Assembly (NCBI GenBank): GCA_024689605.1
Contig: JAILDD010000031.1
Location: 1 to 21,689, forward strand
DNA: 21,689 bases
Source: Lachnospiraceae bacterium
Lineage (GTDB): Bacteria > Bacillota_A > Clostridia > Lachnospirales > Lachnospiraceae
Reading direction: 5' to 3'
Made by a program: the position numbers and the translations under genes. The stretch's first letter is position 1. The number at the start of each line of letters is the position of its first letter. The notes under the pieces are model-generated. The model was not told where the DNA came from and made no database searches. It saw nothing but the letters and a program-made list of their open reading frames with translations. This document shows, in pieces, positions 16,619 through 21,689 of this stretch.

Positions 16619-17536
16619 TCACCCCAAAGCAGATGCTATATCTTCCTTCATATCGATCACAGCAGCCCTGGACGCTTCTTCGAAATGCTCAGCACCGAAT
16701 TTTGCATACTTTTCTTCCTTATATGCTGCAATTATACCCCTTGAGGAATTGATTATCGCGCCCAAACCATCTTCATTGAAGAAGTGAACCAGGTCAGCAC
16801 CCTTTCCTCCCTGTGCACCGTAACCGGGTACGAGTATGAAACTCTTTGGCATGATCTTCCGGAGAACTTTGCCCATTTCCGGGTAAGTCGCACCGACTAC
16901 GGCCCCTACATTGCTGTAGTCACCGTCCATGCAGTCCTCCCCCCATTTTGCAACCATTTCGCCTACCCATTCATATATCGGCCGGCCGTCAGTCACCCTG
17001 TCCTGAAGCTCTCCGCTGGAAGGGTTCGATGTCTTTACTAATACGAATATTCCTTTATCTTCAGCCTTGCATATATCTATGAAAGGCTTTACTCCGTCGC
17101 TTCCAAGATAGGGATTAACTGTAGCAAAATCTTCCTCAAATCCCCTGTAATCCTTACCACCTATGGTTACATGGCCAAGATGCCCCTGGGCGTATGCCCC
17201 CGAGGTAGAACCGATGTCCCCCCTCTTTATGTCTCCTATAACCATAAGCCCCTTTTCCTTGCAGTATTTCACCGTCTTATCAAAAGCTATGAGACCGGGA
17301 ATACCATAAACCTCATACATTGCGATCTGGGGCTTTACTGCCGGCACCAGGTCGCAGACTGCATCCACAATACGCTTATTGAAATTGAAAATGGCATCGC
17401 ATACACCTTCGGGATTCTCGCCGAATTCTTTAAAAGATGCTTCCAGAAGAGGCTCCGGAAGAAACTTAAGCTGGGGATCCAGTCCCACAACAATAGGCGA
17501 TGTTTCTTTTATCTTTGCTGCAAGTTTTGAGATCAT
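16619..17536 (-). CDS. pyrF: Orotidine-5'-phosphate decarboxylase PyrF (type 2)
   Basis: 305 aa, the longer type 2 OMP decarboxylase, which makes UMP. Signatures are VVGLDPQLKFLPE at the N-terminus, the catalytic GDIKRGDIGSTSGAYA (Asp-Lys...Asp), VKTSNPSSGELQD and the phosphate-binding LVPGYGAQGG. The ATG at 17536 has AAAGGAG eight bases upstream. It is the first gene of the pyr-pur run and is preceded by an extended -10 promoter and a terminator that overlaps a mini-ORF. No pyrK, pyrD or pyrB is present here. Confidence 0.97.
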   Translation of the reverse strand: MISKLAAKIKETSPIVVGLDPQLKFLPEPLLEASFKEFGENPEGVCDAIFNFNKRIVDAVCDLVPAVKPQIAMYEVYGIPGLIAFDKTVKYCKEKGLMVIGDIKRGDIGSTSGAYAQGHLGHVTIGGKDYRGFEEDFATVNPYLGSDGVKPFIDICKAEDKGIFVLVKTSNPSSGELQDRVTDGRPIYEWVGEMVAKWGEDCMDGDYSNVGAVVGATYPEMGKVLRKIMPKSFILVPGYGAQGGKGADLVHFFNEDGLGAIINSSRGIIAAYKEEKYAKFGAEHFEEASRAAVIDMKEDIASALG

Positions 17537-17580
17537 ACAGATTACTCCTTTGGATAAATTTTACTGCTCATACACCATTT

Positions 17581-17589
17581 ATTTTATCA
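17581..17589 (-). promoter_or_regulatory. Extended -10 promoter candidate for pyrF
   Basis: TGATAAAAT on the minus strand fits TGnTAnAAT. It lies directly after the T-run of the upstream terminator and about 45 bases before the pyrF start. The surrounding 11-mer TATGATAAAAT is identical to the one before the SH3-domain gene. No good -35 is visible. Confidence 0.45.
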
Positions 17590-17643
17590 TAAATAAAAAA
17601 AAAGAAAATGGGGCGAAAATAACTCCGTCCCATTTCTTTTCAT
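17587..17643 (-). CDS. Possible 18-aa leader peptide overlapping the pre-pyrF terminator
   Basis: A mini-ORF reads MKRNGTELFSPHFLFFYL and stops at TGA (17589-17587). GGGAGG stands four bases before its ATG. The ORF runs through the whole terminator stem and its T-run, so ribosomes translating it would disrupt the hairpin. This resembles the enterobacterial pyrBI leader, where UTP level sets transcription-translation coupling. It may equally be chance within the nrdD 3' untranslated region. Confidence 0.3.
   Translation of the reverse strand: MKRNGTELFSPHFLFFYL
17595..17635 (-). terminator. Intrinsic terminator between nrdD and pyrF
   Basis: On the minus strand AAATGGG pairs with CCCATTT (17629-17635 with 17606-17612). 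One A-C mismatch and two more pairs extend the stem around a 10-nt loop, and nine T follow after TC (17603-17595). It should end the nrdD transcript, or act as an attenuator if transcription into pyrF comes from upstream. Confidence 0.75.
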
Positions 17644-17657
17644 TTATCCTCCCTTTA

Positions 17658-17700
17658 GCAGACGGCATCAGAATATGAGTGCAAATCTTTTACCGTCCGC
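17658..17700 (-). other. Hairpin just after nrdD
   Basis: GCGGACGG (17700-17693) can pair with CCGTCTGC (17665-17658) on the minus strand with one G-U pair and a 27-nt loop. It lies between the nrdD stop and the mini-ORF ribosome binding site and has no T-run. It may protect the nrdD 3' end or take part in leader folding. Confidence 0.3.
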
Positions 17701-17725
17701 CATAAACACAGTTTTGTAAATCTTT

Positions 17726-20119
17726 TTAAACGCTAGTCAATGCGCAGTTCTCTGCATACTTCTTGATGTTTGAAGCATTTGCATACTTTGTCACATCATC
17801 GCCGTTTATTACGACCAGCGTAGGAGCCTGACGGATCTTGTACTTCTGGGCAAGCTCGGGATTTTCCTCAGCATCTACTATCATGTAATCCACATTATTC
17901 AGGTATTCCTTTACCAATTTGCAGTTAGGGCAGGTCTTTGTGGTAAACAGATACTTGATTTCTTCAGGCTTGCTCACAGTTACGTCAGCTTCCTCATCAA
18001 AGATATCGCTCATGGTAACAACTGCAGAATGAGGTCTCTTTAATGTGGAATTTGCAATATCATAGTTCACTCTGTCAGCATATTCCTGAAGCTTTCCGTC
18101 ATTCCAGTTCTGTACAGGTCTGTAGTAGCCTGTTATACGGGAATAAACTTCAGTCTTCTTACCGCAGTGAGGGCAGGATTCCTGCTCGCCTTTAATATAT
18201 CCGTGGTCTGCACAAATTGAATATACAGGTGATATCGTGTAGTAAGGAAGCTTGTAATTCTGCGCAATCGTCCTTACGAGAGTTGCGGCAGCCTTCCAGT
18301 CAGGAAGCTTCTCACCCAGGAATGCGTGGAAAACGGTTCCGGATGTATAAAGTGTCTGAAGCTCATCCTGGACATCCAGTGCATCAAATATGTCTGAAGT
18401 AAAGCCTACAGGCATATGTGAACTGTTGGTATAGTAAGGAATCTCTCCATCCTTGCCGGCAGCCTTGATTGAAGGCCACTTAGCCTTGTCATGCTTAGCC
18501 AGACGGTAAGACGTGCTTTCAGCCGGTGTAGCTTCAAGGTTGTAAAGGTCGCCGTACTGCTCCTGATAGTCAGAAAGTCTTTCTCTCATGTGATTAAGGA
18601 CTTCCTTGGTGAATTCCTGTGTCCTTACGTCAGTCATGTCAGCCCGGAGCCAGTTTGCATTTAGGCCCACTTCGTTCATTCCGACAAGGCCGATGGTCGA
18701 GAAATGGTTATCGAAGCTGCCAAGATATCTCTTAGTATAAGGATACAGGCCTTCCTGAAGAAGTCTTGTGATAACACCTCTCTTAACCTTAAGGCTTCTT
18801 GCTGCAATATCCATAAGTCTGTCAAGCTTCTTGTAGAAATCGCTCTTATTATTTGAAAGATAAGCAATCCTGGGCATATTAATGGTTACAACACCTACGG
18901 AACCGGTGCTCTCACCGGAACCGAAGTATCCGCCGGATTTCTTTCTGAGTTCCCTTAAGTCAAGACGCAGACGGCAGCACATTGAACGTACATCGCTAGG
19001 CTCCATGTCGGAATTGATATAGTTAGAGAAATAAGGTGTGCCATACTTTGCGGCCATCTCAAAAAGCAGACGGTTGTTTTCAGTATCTGACCAGTCAAAA
19101 TCACTGGTGATTGAGTATGTGGGAATAGGATACTGGAAACCGCGTCCGTTTGCATCACCCTCGATCATTACTTCAAGGAAAGCACGGTTAACCATGTCCA
19201 TCTCTGTCTTGCAGTCCTTATAGCAGAAATCCATCTCCTTGCCGCCTACAATTGCAGGAAGCTCTGCCAGATCTGCGGGTACAGTCCAGTCGAGAGTGAT
19301 ATTCGAGAAAGGAGCCTGAGTACCCCAGCGGCTGGGGGTGTTTACACCGTAGATGAAAGTCTCTATACACTTCTTTGTTTCTTTATAACTTAAGTTGTCT
19401 ATCTTTACAAAGGGTGCCAGATATGTATCAAAGGAAGAAAATGCCTGTGCACCTGCCCATTCATTCTGCATAATACCGAGGAAGTTTACCATCTGATTGC
19501 AGAGAACGGAAAGGTGTGCAGCGGGCGCAGATGTGATCTTGCCGGGAATGCCGCCTAAACCTTCCTGAATAAGCTGCTTCAGCGACCATCCTGCACAGTA
19601 GCCGGTAAGCATTGAGAGATCATGAATATGAATATCGGCATTTCTGTGAGCGTTCGCAATCTCTTCATCATAGATTTCGGAAAGCCAGTAATTTGCAGTA
19701 ACAGCACCGGAATTGGAAAGGATAAGTCCGCCGACAGAATAAGTAACTGTGGAATTTTCCTTTACACGCCAGTCCTCAACCTTTACATAGCTGTTTACTA
19801 CATCCTTATAGTCAAGAATTGTAGACTTCATCTCGCGCATTTTTTCATGCTGCTTACGATAAAGGATAAATGCCTTCGCTACAGCGGCATATCCCGAAGT
19901 CTCCAATACATTTTCAACGCTGTCCTGAATCTGTTCCACATGGATGCAGCCGTCCTGCACCTTGCTCTGGAAATCAGCTGTCACCTTAAGAGAAAGCATG
20001 TCTATAATATCATTGTTGTATACCATTTCGGTAGCCTCAAACGCCTTGCGTATGGCATCTCCGATTTTGGTTAACATAAAATCTGCTTTCTCTCCGTCCC
20101 TCTTGATAACTGTGAACAT
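17726..20119 (-). CDS. nrdD: Anaerobic ribonucleoside-triphosphate reductase NrdD with C-terminal redoxin domain
   Basis: 797 aa class III ribonucleotide reductase, which reduces NTPs to dNTPs by a glycyl radical made by the activase NrdG (not in this window). Domains in order: ATP-cone (about 1-95) for allosteric control; the ten-stranded barrel with the Cys pair 381-382 (SMCCRL) as the likely thiyl-radical site; a zinc site with Cys636, probably His639, Cys649 and Cys652; and the glycyl-radical loop RITGYYRP with Gly664. After residue 715 comes an extra domain of about 80 aa with the redox motif TCPNCK (Cys730, Cys733) and the cis-Pro motif APTLVV (Pro766), a thioredoxin/NrdH-like fold. This implies a built-in thiol reductant instead of formate. 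The start is ATG 20119 behind AAGGAAGGAA. NrdR boxes and a strong promoter lie upstream. Confidence 0.96.
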   Translation of the reverse strand: MFTVIKRDGEKADFMLTKIGDAIRKAFEATEMVYNNDIIDMLSLKVTADFQSKVQDGCIHVEQIQDSVENVLETSGYAAVAKAFILYRKQHEKMREMKSTILDYKDVVNSYVKVEDWRVKENSTVTYSVGGLILSNSGAVTANYWLSEIYDEEIANAHRNADIHIHDLSMLTGYCAGWSLKQLIQEGLGGIPGKITSAPAAHLSVLCNQMVNFLGIMQNEWAGAQAFSSFDTYLAPFVKIDNLSYKETKKCIETFIYGVNTPSRWGTQAPFSNITLDWTVPADLAELPAIVGGKEMDFCYKDCKTEMDMVNRAFLEVMIEGDANGRGFQYPIPTYSITSDFDWSDTENNRLLFEMAAKYGTPYFSNYINSDMEPSDVRSMCCRLRLDLRELRKKSGGYFGSGESTGSVGVVTINMPRIAYLSNNKSDFYKKLDRLMDIAARSLKVKRGVITRLLQEGLYPYTKRYLGSFDNHFSTIGLVGMNEVGLNANWLRADMTDVRTQEFTKEVLNHMRERLSDYQEQYGDLYNLEATPAESTSYRLAKHDKAKWPSIKAAGKDGEIPYYTNSSHMPVGFTSDIFDALDVQDELQTLYTSGTVFHAFLGEKLPDWKAAATLVRTIAQNYKLPYYTISPVYSICADHGYIKGEQESCPHCGKKTEVYSRITGYYRPVQNWNDGKLQEYADRVNYDIANSTLKRPHSAVVTMSDIFDEEADVTVSKPEEIKYLFTTKTCPNCKLVKEYLNNVDYMIVDAEENPELAQKYKIRQAPTLVVINGDDVTKYANASNIKKYAENCALTSV

Positions 20120-20293
20120 CCCTCTTGTTCCTTCCTTCCCCTTTTTAATTAATTTTGGGGCAAAATCACCAATTTTTGCGCAATTTTAACCCTTGATTCA
20201 TAATTTTTGCTTTTAAATGCCTTTCACTGTCTGCATCTTGTTGGATTATGATTTTGTAGACTGTTTACATAACAACCAAGAAATTGACTGTGT
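20120..20293 (-). promoter_or_regulatory. Long nrdD 5' leader with repeated AAAATT motifs
   Basis: About 170 nt separate the predicted transcription start from nrdD. The half nearest the gene holds four AAAATT motifs and the palindrome TTGCGCAA (20176-20183). A weak hairpin, GCAAAAAT-TGGTG-ATTTTGC on the minus strand, lies close to the ribosome binding site. I do not recognise a known riboswitch and see no ORF. Confidence 0.35.
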
Positions 20294-20299
20294 AAATGT

Positions 20300-20328
20300 A
20301 TTCTATCAAAGCAATTTTTTTATGTCAA
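20300..20328 (-). promoter_or_regulatory. Sigma-A promoter of nrdD
   Basis: On the minus strand a perfect TTGACA (20328-20323), a 17-bp spacer and TAGAAT (20305-20300), with TG one base before the -10. This is the best promoter in the window. The NrdR boxes end 8 bp upstream of its -35. Confidence 0.8.
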
Positions 20329-20335
20329 TATAAAA

Positions 20336-20383
20336 ACACAAGATATATTGCATATTTTTTGTATACAAAACTATATCTTGTGT
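20336..20383 (-). promoter_or_regulatory. Paired NrdR boxes upstream of nrdD
   Basis: Two 16-bp sites, ACACAAGATATATTGC (20336-20351) and AAACTATATCTTGTGT (20368-20383), match the NrdR consensus as I recall it (ACACwATATATwGTGT) at 13 and 14 of 16 positions. Their starts are 32 bp apart, three helical turns, the usual NrdR spacing. NrdR senses ATP/dATP with an ATP-cone and represses ribonucleotide reductase genes. The arms ACACAAGATATA and TATATCTTGTGT form a 12-bp perfect inverted repeat across the two boxes. Confidence 0.8.
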
Positions 20384-20415
20384 TTACCGTTATATTTATA
20401 AAAACCGCGAAACCC

Positions 20416-21471
20416 TTACCTGGTATATAGGAAATCGTATTCCTTGGACATAAGCCCGCCCTCATCACCGTAGGTATCGATATATTCCGCCGCAAGCGAT
20501 GCAGCCTGCTCATACTCCCCCATATATTCCAGACACACTATCTCGTTATGCTTAAGGATCTGCATGTAGGTATTTTTCTCCTTGATCTCGCTGCCGTTAT
20601 GGAAAGCCTCTGCTGCAGATACATAATCTCCCTCTGTTACATAGCATAAACCAAGTTCATTATAAATAGTAGGATCGGGATTTTCTTCCAGATAACCTAA
20701 ATATATTGCTGTGGCATTTTCATATTTTTCCCGGAGACAGTAACATCTTCCTAAAAGCCCTATAAGCTCCGGCCCTGATTGCTGAGTGCTCCTTGCGTAT
20801 TCAAGATAATTGCAGGCCCCTTCATAGTCGCCGGTATAATAGCAAAGCCGCCCTTTATCAAGATCGTTCAGTTTTCCCGAATCAGCATTTTTTGCAGCAT
20901 TCAGGTATTCCTCTCCCTCATTTTCCATCCCACGCTTTACATAGGCGTCATAAATATCGATATAAATGCCGGCATCGCTCTTTTTTACGGAAACAGCTTT
21001 GTCAAAATCAGCCTTTGCGGTTTCTTTATCACCAAGATACAGCTCCAGCTGGCCCCGCTGCACTAAAGCCTGCCTGTCTGCCGGTCTCAGGGCTATGACA
21101 GAGTCAAGCCTTGAAATAGCCTCGTCATATTCTCCAAGTTTTGACAGTGACACAGCCATATAATAATTTATGTCACACTCAAGCTCCCCTGTAGATGTCC
21201 CCGCAGCCTTCAGGGCCTCCTTAAATGCCAGCACAGCCTCGCTGTAGCGTTCCTCGCCCATGTAAGCAAGTCCCAGTGCCCTCATCGTCCTCTCACGGTC
21301 GCTTCCGGCCTCACAGGCCTCCTGAAGCTTTTCAACAGCCACATCATATTCCTGGACTGTCAGGGCATTAACGCCTTCTTTATACGCCGTATCGCCGTCC
21401 TTTGAGCATCCGGATAGTACAAGAGCCAGAGCAGGCAGTATAAATAATTTTTTGAAGCTGTGTCTTTTCAA
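20416..21471 (-). CDS. TPR-repeat lipoprotein
   Basis: 351 aa from the chosen start. A lipoprotein signal peptide (KRHSFKKLFILPALALVLSGC) ends in the lipobox LSGC, so the mature protein is anchored outside the cytoplasmic membrane. The rest is about nine consecutive tetratricopeptide repeats, for example ALGLAYMGEERYSEAVLAF, AVSLSKLGEYDEAISRLD and LGLCYVTEGDYVSAAEAFH, which make a helical scaffold for protein partners. No catalytic domain follows. The start is uncertain: ATG at 21477 directly abuts AGGGGG, which is too close for initiation, while TTG at 21471 has the same AGGGGG six bases upstream, so I use TTG. The reading frame extends to 21540 but would place a terminator inside the gene. 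The partner is unknown. Confidence 0.88.
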   Translation of the reverse strand: MKRHSFKKLFILPALALVLSGCSKDGDTAYKEGVNALTVQEYDVAVEKLQEACEAGSDRERTMRALGLAYMGEERYSEAVLAFKEALKAAGTSTGELECDINYYMAVSLSKLGEYDEAISRLDSVIALRPADRQALVQRGQLELYLGDKETAKADFDKAVSVKKSDAGIYIDIYDAYVKRGMENEGEEYLNAAKNADSGKLNDLDKGRLCYYTGDYEGACNYLEYARSTQQSGPELIGLLGRCYCLREKYENATAIYLGYLEENPDPTIYNELGLCYVTEGDYVSAAEAFHNGSEIKEKNTYMQILKHNEIVCLEYMGEYEQAASLAAEYIDTYGDEGGLMSKEYDFLYTR

Positions 21472-21492
21472 TATCATCCCCCTGTTGTTTAT

Positions 21493-21530
21493 AAAAAAAT
21501 CGTAGATCCGGTCTTTATACCATTCTACGA
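21493..21530 (-). terminator. Intrinsic terminator after tRNA-Gln
   Basis: On the minus strand TCGTAGA (21530-21524) pairs perfectly with TCTACGA (21506-21500), with an inner GGT/ACC helix, and seven T follow (21499-21493). It ends the tRNA transcript, only about 20 bases before the TPR lipoprotein start. Confidence 0.75.
21514..21522 (-). promoter_or_regulatory. Promoter candidate inside the terminator loop
   Basis: TGGTATAAA on the minus strand is an extended -10-like element lying in the loop of the tRNA terminator. A weak TTGTTC is 15 bp upstream. A transcript starting about 7 bases downstream would lack the left arm of the hairpin and so avoid termination before the TPR lipoprotein gene. 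Confidence 0.35.
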
Positions 21531-21550
21531 CTCTGAACAATCACTATTAG

Positions 21551-21622
21551 CTGGGCTAGCTGGATTCGAACCAGCGAATGCAGGGATCAAAACCCTGTGC
21601 CTTACCGCTTGGCGATAGCCCA
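21551..21622 (-). tRNA. tRNA-Gln (anticodon TTG)
   Basis: A 72-nt cloverleaf: acceptor stem TGGGCTA/TAGCCCA with discriminator G; D-arm GCCAAGCGGTAAGGC; anticodon stem CAGGG/CCCTG around loop TTTTGAT, giving anticodon TTG; T-arm GCTGG-TTCGAAT-CCAGC. The 3' CCA is not encoded. It lies 4 bases after the tRNA-His gene and is presumably co-transcribed with it. Confidence 0.97.
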
Positions 21623-21626
21623 AAAG

Positions 21627-21689
21627 GGTGGGTAGAGGGACTCGAACCCTCGGTCTCCAGAACCACAATCTGGCGCGTTAACCAACTAC
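21627..21689 (-). tRNA. tRNA-His (anticodon GTG), 5' end cut by window
   Basis: The 3' 63 nt of a tRNA: anticodon stem CCAGA/TCTGG around loop TTGTGGT, giving anticodon GTG; T-arm GAGGG-TTCGAGT-CCCTC; 3' acceptor strand TACCCAC with discriminator C, the base expected to pair with the extra G-1 of tRNA-His. The 5' acceptor strand and part of the D-arm lie beyond the window. CCA is not encoded. Confidence 0.95.

Noticed and set aside
1..21689. CRISPR array, insertion sequence, prophage or defence island
   Set aside because: No direct-repeat array, transposase, integrase, phage structural gene or defence-type ORF was found. Housekeeping genes fill nearly all of the window.

Overview
The window reads as chromosome of a low-to-mid-GC, strictly anaerobic Firmicute, most likely a member of the Lachnospiraceae. 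This is inferred from the class III (glycyl radical) ribonucleotide reductase, strong AGGAGG ribosome binding sites, Firmicute-type lipoprotein signal peptides, a YtrA-type GntR regulator next to clpC, and a small conserved protein beside radA that I recall from Lachnospiraceae genomes. Every supported gene is on the minus strand, so transcription runs from high to low coordinates. I see no insertion sequences, phage genes, CRISPR arrays or other signs of recent transfer.

Layout in transcription order: (1) 21689-21551, a truncated tRNA-His and a complete tRNA-Gln ending at an intrinsic terminator; (2) 21471-20416, a TPR-repeat lipoprotein whose candidate promoter lies in the loop of that terminator; (3) 20383-17726, nrdD, preceded by two NrdR boxes 32 bp apart, a near-consensus sigma-A promoter and a leader of about 170 nt. 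Its product carries a fused C-terminal thioredoxin-like domain; (4) 17643-17581, a terminator overlapped by an 18-codon mini-ORF, then an extended -10 promoter; (5) 17536-9665, a long nucleotide-biosynthesis run: pyrF, pyrE, a 50-aa one-helix protein, a 107-aa membrane protein, an M29-type aminopeptidase with a large N-terminal extension, then purE, purM, purN and purD; (6) 9523-8204, a signal-peptide/SH3b/transmembrane protein with a polyaspartate cytoplasmic tail, ending at a strong terminator; (7) 8075-5145, a GntR regulator and clpC; (8) 5141-300, an extended -10 promoter followed by a small conserved protein, radA, a multi-pass membrane protein, surE and a YfcE/MJ0936-type phosphoesterase; (9) 272-1, a promoter and the first 53 codons of a lipoprotein.

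The dominant theme is nucleotide supply and housekeeping. NrdD makes dNTPs without oxygen, PyrF and PyrE complete UMP synthesis, PurE/M/N/D supply four steps of IMP synthesis, and SurE and the phosphoesterase act on nucleotides or phosphoesters. ClpC and RadA are protein and DNA quality-control ATPases. No clearly new multi-gene system is visible. The points most worth a second look are the NrdD-redoxin fusion with its NrdR control region, the mini-ORF/terminator before pyrFE, the extended M29 protein coupled to two unannotated membrane proteins inside the pyr-pur run, and the GntR-clpC pair where many Firmicutes have CtsR-McsAB-ClpC.
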